Positions 1 to 7,250 are shown, counted from the stretch's first letter. The stretch is 8,298 bases of DNA from JBCDCP01 sp039181495 (GCA_039181495.1 JBCDCP010000125.1:1-8298), one strand, 5' to 3'. Notes: generated from the letters alone by a model not told the origin. Program-made: numbers and translations.

Positions 1-1097
1 CGCACGATTGCCGTGTCACGCGCATCGAGCGCACCATTTTCGCCGGTATACCAGATCACGGTGTCGGCAGCGGTGCCGGCCACCATGGTCGTGGCGGTCT
101 CGAAGGGCGGACCGTCAACACGCATCGGCGGATTGTCGGCATCTGCCGCAAAGAAGTCCCGCGATGCACGAACCGTGGACGCAGACTGCAGATGGGTATA
201 GGCGCGATCCTCGATCGCATTCTCCATCGCCGTCTGCAGATTGGCCAAGGTGGTCGGCAGATCGGGACCAATCTCGAAATCACCGGGACCAGGCGCGCTG
301 AGGGCTGCCAGCGAGTCATGTGCAGTGAGAGTCACCCTCTCCTGTGTGCCGTCCGGCAGGTCGAGGAAGATGTTGATTTCCTGGCCATCAGCAGGCAACG
401 CCGTCAACTGAACAGCCGCGCTGCGCGGCTGCGTTGCGCCCGGTGCGGTTACCACAGCACCGGTGACATCTGTCGTGATCGAGGTCAGCTTGAAGCCGAA
501 GGGGTGATCGCCATCTTCGTCCAGCGTGATGCTGTCCACGGTTGCGCCCAGTGTCAGCCGCCCTCGCCCGTCCGCGCCGGCATCGGCCAGCTTGCGTTCG
601 GCAGCGAGCGTCTCAAGTCCCGCCCGCGTGCCATCGCCTTCAAGGATCACATCGGGGATCTCGATCGGGCGCTGGTCCACCGCCCGGCCCGCAAACAGAT
701 GGCGGCCTCCGACATCGACGTTCAACACCGATACCGCTTCGGAGAAGAAGGATGAGGCGTATTCCTGGGCGAGCGTCTGGTTGGAGCTGGCGAAATCAAA
801 GCCACCGCTTCCAATCTCGACCTTGGCAGTGTCGACGATCTCGTCAAACCGCGACACCGACAGCTGCATGACATCAAGCCGCAGCAGGACGGTCTGGATC
901 GAGGACTGGTAGCTCTCCAGCGTCGCGACGCGGTCTTTCATCGACAGGGCCAGCGTCCGATCGCTGCCCAATCCGGCATAGGTGTCGGATTTGATGCCGG
1001 TGCCAAGCGCCTTTTGCAGCTCGGTCAGCTCCTGGCGCGTCCCAAGAATGCCTTGGGTGAAGCCAATGGTGCTTGTCAGAGATGGAACGCCGGTCAT
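1..1097 (-). CDS. flgL: Flagellar hook-associated protein 3 (hook-filament junction), 3' end outside the window
   Basis: FlgL forms the second junction layer between the hook (via FlgK) and the flagellin filament outside the cell. I translated the minus strand from the ATG at 1097-1095. It stays open for 365 residues to the window edge with no stop, so the C-terminal helix is missing from view. Residues 1-140 are a long, flagellin-like helical region with heptad-like hydrophobic spacing. It contains TYAGLGSDRTLALSMKDRV (39-57), typical of alphaproteobacterial FlgL/flagellin N-termini. GRHLFAGRAVDQRPI (131-145) matches the family 'LFSG' segment after the first helices. Residues 150-300 are the variable, beta-rich exposed part. 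ASRDFF (311-316) begins the return segment. A GGAG Shine-Dalgarno (complement of 1104-1107) lies 6 nt before the ATG. Only 22 bp separate it from the flgK stop, so the two are almost certainly co-transcribed. Order after flgK and the fold support FlgL over a true flagellin. Confidence 0.9.
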   Translation of the reverse strand, partial: MTGVPSLTSTIGFTQGILGTRQELTELQKALGTGIKSDTYAGLGSDRTLALSMKDRVATLESYQSSIQTVLLRLDVMQLSVSRFDEIVDTAKVEIGSGGFDFASSNQTLAQEYASSFFSEAVSVLNVDVGGRHLFAGRAVDQRPIEIPDVILEGDGTRAGLETLAAERKLADAGADGRGRLTLGATVDSITLDEDGDHPFGFKLTSITTDVTGAVVTAPGATQPRSAAVQLTALPADGQEINIFLDLPDGTQERVTLTAHDSLAALSAPGPGDFEIGPDLPTTLANLQTAMENAIEDRAYTHLQSASTVRASRDFFAADADNPPMRVDGPPFETATTMVAGTAADTVIWYTGENGALDARDTAIV

Positions 1098-1119
1098 GGT
1101 TTACTCCGCTGGATCACCG

Positions 1120-2985
1120 CTAGCCGATCTGCAGCAGCGCGTCGGTCAGTTCCCGGTAGGCGTTGATGAGCCGGGCATTCGCCTGGTAGGCCGTCTGCAA
1201 CGTCACCAATGCCGCCATTTCCTCATCGATATTGACGCCTGACGCGGCCGACTGGCGCTCGCGCAGAGACTGCATGGCAATCGATTCGGTGTCGTAGGCC
1301 CGCTGCGCCAATTCGGACTGCTGGGCCTGGAACGAGATCGTCCGGCGGATGAAGTCACTCAGGTTGCCGCTGAACGGTGCCGAACCGGTCACACCCGATT
1401 CACCGCTGAAATCCCAGGACTGGTCGACCAACCGTTCGAGGATCGCCTCGGGGCGCGCCGGGTCGCCCGCATCGATGCCGACGGTATAGGCCACAAGGGC
1501 CGCCGGGTTGTCGAACAGGTCCGGATTGACGGTGATCCTTTCGGCAAAGCCAACCTTCTGAGGAACTGCACCATGGCGCGCTGTATATGCCGGGGGCGTG
1601 CCGCCACCATCCACAAAGAACGGCAAGGCAACAGAACCACCGGCGAGACTGGTCTCGGTTCTCGTTGCGCTGAGGGCATCGATCGTCCGCGTGTTGGCGG
1701 CGCCATCATCAAGAATGCGCAGATTGCTGCCAACAGCATCGACGTTGAAGCCAGGGCCCAAAGCCGACTGCAGCGAAGCGGCAGCGGTGGCAAGATCGGG
1801 CTGGAAACTCAGCGAAATAACCGTGTCGTCGGTCCGTGCGGTGTAAGCATCGGTCAGTGCGGGTGCACCAGCTTCGTCGACCCGGACAATGGTCACCACA
1901 CGCTGCTCGTTGGTGGTGTCATCGGTGTAGGTCAGGGTGATCGAGTCGCCATCCTGCAACCCGGAGACATCGACACCAAGACCGTTGCTGGCTCCGTTCG
2001 TCTCAACAGTGCTCGGTACAGTCACACTCGACAGGCTGCGCGCCATGGCATCAGCAATCGAGTCGAGCTGGGTCTGCGCCTGGGTCAGAATCTCATCCCG
2101 CAGATCGATGTAGGCGCCAATGCTGCCTGAACGGATCGCATCGTCGGCAATCAGGTCAATCGATAGCCCGTTGCCGACGGTGAGCTGGATGGTGCCCACG
2201 CTCCGCTGCGCAGGATCAGTGCTGTAGAGCGCCTGTGCGCCAATGCTTCCACGCTCATCAAACTGAAGATTGGCCGGGTCCCCGGACAACAGCAGGACAC
2301 CGGACCGCGTAAAGATGTTGACCGCTCCGCGATCTATGTCGACCACACGAATGTCGACAAGACTGGCCAGTTCTTCCAGCAGATTGTCGCGCTGATCCAG
2401 CATCCCTGCCGGTGGACCGACGGCCTGCTGTGTGGTCGTAATCTGTTCGTTGATGTCCGAGATCGACTGCAGCAGCTCTTCAACCCGCTGCATACCGCTG
2501 GCGATACCGCGTTCGGCTTCAAGGCGCATCGCCTGAATGTCATCCGACATCGCGTTCAGCTTGTTGGTCAGGTTCAGCGCGGTGCCGAGTACCGCTTCCC
2601 GCGCCAGCACCGATTCCGGGCTGACGGAGAGTTCTTCCAGCGAGGACCGAAATTCATTGAACAGCGTATCGATCGCATCCTGACCGCCGGGCTGACCATA
2701 CAGGCTATCGAGCTGAGCATAAAACCGGCTCAACGTCTCGGCATAGCCAAGCCCGGGCGCCTCGTTGCGGATCGTCTGCTGGATCAGTTCGTCGATGCGT
2801 CTGGTCGTATCCAGCAACCGGACACCGGAGAGATCCTCTCCGGCAAACAGCTCCGCCTGCCCGGCCACCTTGCGTGAATAGCCCGGCGTATCGGCATTGG
2901 CGATGTTGTGTGCGGAAATCTCGAGATTGGCCGACGTGACCCTCAGGCCCGACAATGCCGCATCGAGAACGCCTCCCAAACCCAT
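1120..2985 (-). CDS. flgK: Flagellar hook-associated protein 1
   Basis: FlgK is exported by the flagellar type III apparatus and caps the finished hook as the first junction layer before FlgL and filament. The 621-aa protein is complete. Residues 1-38 are the rod/hook N-terminal motif, with SAHNIANADTPGYSR at 24-38. Residues 40-215 are helical and include the FlgK-typical MLDQRDNLLEELASLVDI (195-212). Residues 320-460 form a Thr/Asp/Val-rich, probably beta domain that accounts for the length above the 547-aa E. coli protein. The C-terminus carries SGVNIDEEMAALVTLQTAYQ (582-601), the diagnostic FlgK D0 helix. The start at 2985 is fixed by GAGGAGG (complement of 2993-2999) 7 nt upstream and by the conserved N-terminus beginning at once. 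It follows flgE by 59 bp, with a hairpin in the gap, and precedes flgL by 22 bp. Confidence 0.97.
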   Translation of the reverse strand: MGLGGVLDAALSGLRVTSANLEISAHNIANADTPGYSRKVAGQAELFAGEDLSGVRLLDTTRRIDELIQQTIRNEAPGLGYAETLSRFYAQLDSLYGQPGGQDAIDTLFNEFRSSLEELSVSPESVLAREAVLGTALNLTNKLNAMSDDIQAMRLEAERGIASGMQRVEELLQSISDINEQITTTQQAVGPPAGMLDQRDNLLEELASLVDIRVVDIDRGAVNIFTRSGVLLLSGDPANLQFDERGSIGAQALYSTDPAQRSVGTIQLTVGNGLSIDLIADDAIRSGSIGAYIDLRDEILTQAQTQLDSIADAMARSLSSVTVPSTVETNGASNGLGVDVSGLQDGDSITLTYTDDTTNEQRVVTIVRVDEAGAPALTDAYTARTDDTVISLSFQPDLATAAASLQSALGPGFNVDAVGSNLRILDDGAANTRTIDALSATRTETSLAGGSVALPFFVDGGGTPPAYTARHGAVPQKVGFAERITVNPDLFDNPAALVAYTVGIDAGDPARPEAILERLVDQSWDFSGESGVTGSAPFSGNLSDFIRRTISFQAQQSELAQRAYDTESIAMQSLRERQSAASGVNIDEEMAALVTLQTAYQANARLINAYRELTDALLQIG

Positions 2986-3002
2986 AACGCAACCTCCTCG
3001 GC

Positions 3003-3024
3003 GGGACGTACGGCCCTACGTCCC
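3003..3024 (-). promoter_or_regulatory. Perfect 8-bp hairpin between flgE and flgK
   Basis: GGGACGTA (3003-3010) and TACGTCCC (3017-3024) are exact reverse complements around a 6-nt loop. This is a GC-rich stem in the flgE-flgK gap, ending just 3 nt before the flgK Shine-Dalgarno (complement of 2993-2999). No U tract follows on the transcribed strand, so it does not look like an ordinary intrinsic terminator. It could protect the flgE mRNA 3' end, cause partial attenuation, or affect ribosome loading on flgK. The hairpin is seen directly; the role is inferred. Confidence 0.6.
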
Positions 3025-3044
3025 AGCGAAACAGCCAACCTTGA

Positions 3045-5390
3045 TCAACGCACCATGTTCAGAGCTTCGGACAGCATCTCATCAGCGGTCGAAACGATGC
3101 GCGTTCCTGCCGAGTAAGCCTGCTGGGTCACGATGAGCTTGGTGAATTCATCGGCGATGTCGGTGTTGGAGTTTTCAAGCGCCCCACCGATGATCGAACT
3201 GCCATCCGAGATAATAGCGACGCCGGATTCCTGGGTGCGGGCAAACCCGCCGCCATCGAGCTTCTGCAACTTGTTGGCCGCATTGAATTCAGCCTGCACG
3301 ACCTGGAAGACATCGACGGTTCGGCCATTTGAATAGCTGGCGATGATGCGGCCTTCCTCGGAGATGTTGAGGCCGACGAGTTCACCAGCCGAGAACCCAT
3401 CCTGGCTCAGCTCGGTCACCTCGGCGTTGCCGTTCGAGTCCGAGAACTGGGTGATGCCGTTCTGACCATGCGTCAACGTCACAGCACCTGCTGAAACACC
3501 ATCGACCGTCAGATTGGCGATGTTGACACTGGTAACCGCCGGAGACAGCTGTCCACTGGCATCAAAGGTGTATTCGGTGCCGACATTGCGCCACATGGGC
3601 TGGGTGCCGGAAGCATTAGAATCTTCAAGGTAGAAGAGGTTCCAGGTGTCGCTGCCACCGGCCTGGGTCGAGTCGATCTTGGCCCAGCGCAGCTGAACGT
3701 TCAGCGGTGAGCCGCCTTCGTCAAAGACCGTGATTGCACCACCGGCGATAGATGACTCAAGGAATGTGGTGGCCTCATTGGCCTGGACGTATTGATTCAC
3801 CGACGGCGTTGGGTTGGTCGTACCCGCCGAGAGGCCAAGAGCCGCCAGTGCTCCAGCGGCGCCACCGATCGTCACGGTGTCGTTGTTGTTGCTGGGCGTG
3901 ATCTCAATGCGCCCGTCCGTTGCATCATAGGTGATGTCAGCGATGCCACCGAGAAGCGTGGCCAGTTCTTCAACCGAGCCCACGCTCGTGAGATCGATGT
4001 TCTGAACAGCGCCCGTACCAAATTGCAGTGTCGCCGTTCCGGTTGACGCGGCGAGCGCGGCGTTGGTGGCGGAGTAGGTCTGCTCGGTCACACCGAATGC
4101 CGTTGAAGCATCAACAGTGCCGCCAACCGCGAAGTCGGTACCAATGGTCGCTGCGTCGATGTCGAGAAAACCAGAGCCATCAATGGAAGCAGTCACATTC
4201 GGGGTCGTCAAACCAGCCAGTTGAGCTTCCAGTTCGGTGCGGTTCGACACCTGGCCTGCACCAGTGCCGAATGTGATCGTGTCCACTCCGATCGTCAGAG
4301 TCTGGCCGTTCAGCGCCGCAATTCCCGCATTGGTCGGTTCGGTCGTCCCGCTCAGGCCAAGAGCGGCCGCAGTTCCGCCGAAGGTCACCGAATCCGAGTT
4401 GTTTGAACCCAAATCAACGGTAATCGTACCCGCGTTCAGAGCAGCGGTTTCATCTCCGCCGGTTGCGGTACGAATGGCTGCCTGGATATTGGCCAAGAGG
4501 GTATCGATGTCACCAGAGGCATCGATTTCGACGTTACTGCCAGTCGGCGTGTTGGTGCCGTCAGTGTCGAACTCGAAGGTCACGCTCGTGCCGCCGATAC
4601 TGACCGACAGCGTCTCGCCATTGGACACCAGCGTGCTGGCAAGGTTCGTACCGGTAAGGGCCGCCGTGCCTGTGGCGTTGGCAGCGGTGTCGGCGGCGAT
4701 GGCCACAGTGCCGGTCACCGTCGCATTTGTATCATTCGCAAGGCTCGCACCATTCACATTGGCAGGCGCGGACTGGGTAGTCGGATTGTTTGCGAAAACC
4801 GAGTTGTTCAGCAATTCCGAGTTGGCAATGTTCGGGTCTGCATTCGCCGTCAACGGATAGTCTGACAGGTTCGAGCGAAGCACGATCTCATTGGTCTTGT
4901 TGGCCGGCAGGAAGTCATTGGTCACCCGGATTGCTTCGGGGATGGAGCCCGAAACGTTGCCGGTCTGAGAGTCAACCGGCAGACCCTTCAGGTAATAGCC
5001 GGCGCCGTTGACGAAGAAGCCGGAAGCATCAAGATCAAAGTCACCTCGGCGCGTGTAGCGATCGATACCTTCGAAGATCGGCTGCCCATCAACAAAACCA
5101 GATTGCTGCTCGACGACGAAAAAGCCGCTGCCATTCAGCGCCATATAGGTGCTCACCGGTGCGTTCTGGATATCTCCCTGGACACTGTTGGTGGCCCGCG
5201 AGAACGCCTGAACCGCACTGCCGGACTGGCGCCCAGGAGAGGACTGCGTCACCAGATCGACAAAGCTCATGTCGGTCCGCTTGTAGCCAGTGGTCTGCGA
5301 GTTCGCGATATTTGACGAGATCTGCTCAAGCGCACTTGATTGCGCGTTCAGCCCGCTCACCGAAATCCCCAAGGCTCCAAAAATACCCAT
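3045..5390 (-). CDS. flgE: Flagellar hook protein with a large repeat-containing insert
   Basis: FlgE polymerises into the universal joint between rod and filament. I start it at 5390 (781 aa), not at an upstream ATG 20 codons earlier, because AAGGAG (complement of 5398-5403) sits 7 nt before this ATG and the protein then begins MGIFGALGISVSGLNAQS, the standard hook N-terminus. ISSNIANSQTTGYKRTDMSF (24-43) is the rod/hook motif. ALNGSGFFVV (84-93) and the YTRRGDFDLDASGFFVN segment (112-128) are FlgE/FlgF/FlgG hallmarks. A hook-specific D2-like domain spans about 545-690, with GRIIASYSNGRTVDVFQV (680-697). The C-terminus is the helical D0 segment with FTKLIVTQQAYSAGTRIV (749-766). Residues about 195-545 are an Ala/Thr/Gly-rich insert that makes the protein about twice the E. 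coli length (402 aa). The protein is cysteine-free. It is the first gene of the flgE-flgK-flgL run, behind a candidate sigma-54 promoter. Confidence 0.96.
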   Translation of the reverse strand: MGIFGALGISVSGLNAQSSALEQISSNIANSQTTGYKRTDMSFVDLVTQSSPGRQSGSAVQAFSRATNSVQGDIQNAPVSTYMALNGSGFFVVEQQSGFVDGQPIFEGIDRYTRRGDFDLDASGFFVNGAGYYLKGLPVDSQTGNVSGSIPEAIRVTNDFLPANKTNEIVLRSNLSDYPLTANADPNIANSELLNNSVFANNPTTQSAPANVNGASLANDTNATVTGTVAIAADTAANATGTAALTGTNLASTLVSNGETLSVSIGGTSVTFEFDTDGTNTPTGSNVEIDASGDIDTLLANIQAAIRTATGGDETAALNAGTITVDLGSNNSDSVTFGGTAAALGLSGTTEPTNAGIAALNGQTLTIGVDTITFGTGAGQVSNRTELEAQLAGLTTPNVTASIDGSGFLDIDAATIGTDFAVGGTVDASTAFGVTEQTYSATNAALAASTGTATLQFGTGAVQNIDLTSVGSVEELATLLGGIADITYDATDGRIEITPSNNNDTVTIGGAAGALAALGLSAGTTNPTPSVNQYVQANEATTFLESSIAGGAITVFDEGGSPLNVQLRWAKIDSTQAGGSDTWNLFYLEDSNASGTQPMWRNVGTEYTFDASGQLSPAVTSVNIANLTVDGVSAGAVTLTHGQNGITQFSDSNGNAEVTELSQDGFSAGELVGLNISEEGRIIASYSNGRTVDVFQVVQAEFNAANKLQKLDGGGFARTQESGVAIISDGSSIIGGALENSNTDIADEFTKLIVTQQAYSAGTRIVSTADEMLSEALNMVR
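3807..4625 (-). repeat. Three imperfect tandem protein repeats inside flgE
   Basis: Reading the FlgE insert, three units of roughly 82-98 residues follow one another: about 256-353, 358-440 and 447-528. Each starts with a beta-like 'G-x-T-L-x-x' strand (GETLSVSIGG; GQTLTIGVDT; GTATLQFGTG). Each then has a helix ending in 'LLANI', 'LAGL' or 'LLGGI' (DIDTLLANIQAAI; RTELEAQLAGL; SVEELATLLGGI), and then strands bearing 'I' and 'D'. Units 1 and 3 end with very similar text: SNNSDSVTFGGTAAALGLSG and SNNNDTVTIGGAAGALAALG. The unit-2 ending has diverged. The pattern resembles the flagellin hook IN motif found in flagellins and FliD; that family link is inferred by eye. The boundaries are approximate. 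Confidence 0.65.
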
Positions 5391-5397
5391 TACTGCA

Positions 5398-5403
5398 CTC
5401 CTT
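5398..5403 (-). promoter_or_regulatory. Ribosome binding site deciding the flgE start
   Basis: On the minus strand AAGGAG lies 7 nt before the ATG at 5390. The upstream in-frame ATG at 5450 has no comparable site, and its extra 20 residues do not resemble hook proteins. Confidence 0.85.
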
Positions 5404-5478
5404 CCGGTCGCCGCACCGCCCCATGGGCCGGTAATTTGGCCGCACACCACTCAGGCGCGCGGATTCGCTGGTTGATCT

Positions 5479-5494
5479 TTCAAGCGGCGTGCCA
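5479..5494 (-). promoter_or_regulatory. flgE: Candidate sigma-54 (-24/-12) promoter for flgE-flgK-flgL
   Basis: On the minus strand the sequence reads TGGCACGCCGCTTGAA, against the sigma-54 consensus TGGCACR-N4-TTGCW. The -24 half is perfect and the spacing is right. The -12 element has TTGA where TTGC is expected, a real departure at a normally conserved base. The predicted start of transcription is near 5469, leaving a leader of about 80 nt before flgE. Hook operons in Caulobacter are sigma-54 dependent, so the position agrees with known biology. Confidence 0.65.
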
Positions 5495-5511
5495 GAAGAG
5501 AAACGGCGTAA

Positions 5512-5527
5512 TTTCAATATGTTGAAA
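5512..5527. promoter_or_regulatory. IHF-like inverted repeat upstream of the sigma-54 element
   Basis: TTTCAA-TATG-TTGAAA is a perfect 6-4-6 inverted repeat. Both strands match the IHF consensus WATCAANNNNTTR at all but one position. It is centred near -50 relative to the predicted flgE start, between the sigma-54 element and the distal site. This is where IHF bends DNA in the Caulobacter hook promoter. It could instead be the operator of an unrelated dimeric regulator. Confidence 0.45.
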
Positions 5528-5556
5528 GACGACCATGTGGTTGGCGGCACAGGTTT

Positions 5557-5572
5557 CCCGGCAAGAAACGCC
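5557..5572. promoter_or_regulatory. Possible enhancer site for a sigma-54 activator (ftr-like)
   Basis: CCCGGCAAGAAACGCC lies about 95 bp upstream of the predicted flgE transcription start. Distance and content (CGGCAA core with a partial GCC on the other side) recall the ftr elements bound by FlbD in Caulobacter. The match is by eye and from memory of that motif, so the call is tentative. Confidence 0.3.
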
Positions 5573-5712
5573 CTGTGACGGCAAAATCTGCCGGGCCCCG
5601 GTCGGGCCAAGAGCAGCATTGGCAAGGGGGTAGTCGCTCCGCTCTTGCTCCACCCGGCGGACCGCCCTACCGTCCCGCCGACATCATCAGGCCCCCAGGA
5701 TACCGAGGCCCC

Positions 5713-6564
5713 ATGCGCTTTTCAGGAACCGAGTCTTATGTCGCGACCGACGATCTCAGCGTCGCGGTGAATGCCGCCGTCGTGCTTGAACGGCCGCTCC
5801 TGGTCAAAGGCGAACCCGGTACCGGCAAGACGGTTCTTGCCAAGGAGATTGCCGAAACGCTCGACGCACCGCTGATCGAGTGGCACATCAAATCGACCAC
5901 CAAGGCGCAACAGGGTCTCTATGAATATGACGCCGTCAGCCGCCTGCGCGACAGTCAACTTGGCGACGCCCGTGTCCACGACATCGCCAACTACATCAAG
6001 CGCGGCAAATTGTGGGACGCCTTCACGGCGTCCGAAAGGCCGGTGCTGCTGATCGACGAAATCGACAAGGCGGATATCGAGTTTCCCAACGACCTGCTGC
6101 AGGAACTCGACCGGATGGAGTTCCACGTCTACGAGACCGGTGAAACGGTCAAGGCGGACACTCGGCCGGTCGTCATCATCACCTCAAACAACGAGAAAGA
6201 GCTGCCCGACGCATTCCTCCGACGCTGCTTCTTTCACTACATCCGCTTCCCCGATACCGACACAATGAAGCAGATCGTCGATGTGCACTTCCCGGATCTG
6301 AAAAGCCGGCTGCTGCGCGAGGCGTTGACCGTCTTCTATGAGGTTCGCGAGGTGCCGGGCCTCAAGAAGAAACCCTCCACCTCAGAGCTGCTTGACTGGA
6401 TCAAGCTTCTCGTTGCCGAAGACATCGACCCGGAAACGCTCCGGGAGCGGGATGCGACGAAGATCATCCCGCCGCTGCATGGCGCGCTGCTAAAGAATGA
6501 GCAGGATGTCCATCTGTTCGAGCGGCTCGCCTTCATGGCGCGGCGCGAAGGGCGTAGACAGTAG
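5713..6564 (+). CDS. MoxR-type AAA+ ATPase
   Basis: This is a cytoplasmic AAA+ ATPase of the MoxR group, thought to act as chaperone or metal-insertion motors, usually with a von Willebrand A (CoxE-like) partner. I chose the ATG at 5713 (283 aa). The frame stays open upstream to a GTG at 5575, but those 46 residues are Gly/Pro/Arg-rich and unlike the family, while MRFSGTESYVATDDL is the usual beginning. GAGG (5705-5708) is close to the ATG and AGGA (5697-5700) farther off. Motifs: Walker A GEPGTGKT (33-40), the family stretch IKSTTKAQQGLYEYDAVSRL (59-78), Walker B VLLIDEID (111-118), sensor 1 IITSNN (155-160), arginine-finger region FLRRCFF (168-174), and a C-terminal helical lid with PSTSELLDWIKLL (221-233). 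It is divergent from flgE. No VWA gene follows directly; a lipoprotein gene faces it 27 bp away. A broken copy of its 3' end lies at 8131-8283. Confidence 0.95.
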   Translation: MRFSGTESYVATDDLSVAVNAAVVLERPLLVKGEPGTGKTVLAKEIAETLDAPLIEWHIKSTTKAQQGLYEYDAVSRLRDSQLGDARVHDIANYIKRGKLWDAFTASERPVLLIDEIDKADIEFPNDLLQELDRMEFHVYETGETVKADTRPVVIITSNNEKELPDAFLRRCFFHYIRFPDTDTMKQIVDVHFPDLKSRLLREALTVFYEVREVPGLKKKPSTSELLDWIKLLVAEDIDPETLRERDATKIIPPLHGALLKNEQDVHLFERLAFMARREGRRQ

Positions 6565-6591
6565 GCACCACGTCCTTTCGATTGTCGGGCA

Positions 6592-7230
6592 CTAGAGATA
6601 TGTGGCTTCACAGGGTTGGATGGCATTGATCAAATCCGATGTTTCATCGATCTGGCGAATGTCCATCGACCGGGTCAACTGCACGTAGCTTCCGGTTTCC
6701 GAGGTCTTTAGATAGGTGGTAAAAGGCAGACGAGTGTTATCCAGAGAACGTTTGGCGCAAACCTTTGGAGAAATTCCTATAGATAGAGACGCGTTTTGCT
6801 GGCCGCTGCTTTCTTTGCGTTCCACCGCGCGGTCGCGGAAAAGCACCAACCTCTGAACGTCGTCGGAGCTCACACGATAGGCATGCAGCCTCTGGCCGAG
6901 CTGTAGACGCTGCGCGATCAATGCTTCTTCCGCTGCCCCCAACACACGCTCGAGTTCGAATGTCTCAGTTTCTGGCACGGAATCGCCGAGTTTAACCTGC
7001 GCCGTTAGCCTCATCTCCTTGTCTAAAGGCTGCAGCTCTGTTGGCAGCGAAACCGCAACGCGCAACGCCGCCAAGTCCGTCGTAGGAAAATCGATGCGCG
7101 CCAAACTCGGCATGGATCGCAACGGTACCGATGCGCAGGCCGCTATCGCCAAGCACATCGGCAAGAGCACCACAAAGACAATAATGTAGACCGAAAACGA
7201 AGGGGCTGGGCGAGAGCGGACACGTTTCAT
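6592..7230 (-). CDS. Putative lipoprotein of unknown function
   Basis: I do not recognise the 212-aa product. It has an Arg-rich start (MKRVRSRPAP), a hydrophobic segment at about 12-31, and a lipobox-like IAAC with Cys32 as the likely lipidated residue. This suggests export and anchoring in a membrane facing the periplasm. A helical, Leu/Gln/Arg-rich stretch (ELERVLGAAEEALIAQRLQL, 92-111) and a polar C-terminal half follow. Two further cysteines (in KVCAKR and IQPCEA) could form a disulfide. The start at 7230 has only a distant AGGA upstream (about 12-13 nt), so translation may be weak. Base composition is lower in GC than its neighbours. It runs tail to tail with the MoxR-type gene (27 bp) and head to head with the DUF2975 gene (86 bp). 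Confidence 0.7.
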   Translation of the reverse strand: MKRVRSRPAPSFSVYIIVFVVLLPMCLAIAACASVPLRSMPSLARIDFPTTDLAALRVAVSLPTELQPLDKEMRLTAQVKLGDSVPETETFELERVLGAAEEALIAQRLQLGQRLHAYRVSSDDVQRLVLFRDRAVERKESSGQQNASLSIGISPKVCAKRSLDNTRLPFTTYLKTSETGSYVQLTRSMDIRQIDETSDLINAIQPCEATYL

Positions 7231-7250
7231 GACAAGACTTTCATTCCTGT

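Noticed and set aside
192..755. Plus-strand open frames opposite flgL, including one of 187 codons
   Set aside because: The minus strand is open across this whole region and encodes a clear FlgL; the plus-strand products look like GC-rich antisense translation.
3003..3024. Intrinsic terminator after flgE
   Set aside because: The hairpin is convincing but no run of U follows it, and flgK begins at once on the same strand; kept as a regulatory hairpin only.
4237..4860. Long plus-strand open frame opposite flgE (207 codons)
   Set aside because: It is an antisense shadow of the repetitive, Ala/Thr/Val-rich flgE insert; its composition mirrors that gene and it has no recognisable domain.
5391..5450. 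Twenty-residue N-terminal extension of FlgE from an upstream ATG
   Set aside because: The extra residues are unlike any hook protein start, there is no Shine-Dalgarno at 5450, and an excellent one serves the ATG at 5390.
5575..5712. 46-residue N-terminal extension of the MoxR-type protein from a GTG
   Set aside because: The stretch is rich in Gly, Pro and Arg, looks non-coding, overlaps the flagellar control region, and the family begins at the MRF at 5713.
6565..6591. Bidirectional terminator between the convergent ATPase and lipoprotein genes
   Set aside because: The 27-bp gap shows no convincing stem followed by a T or A run on either strand.
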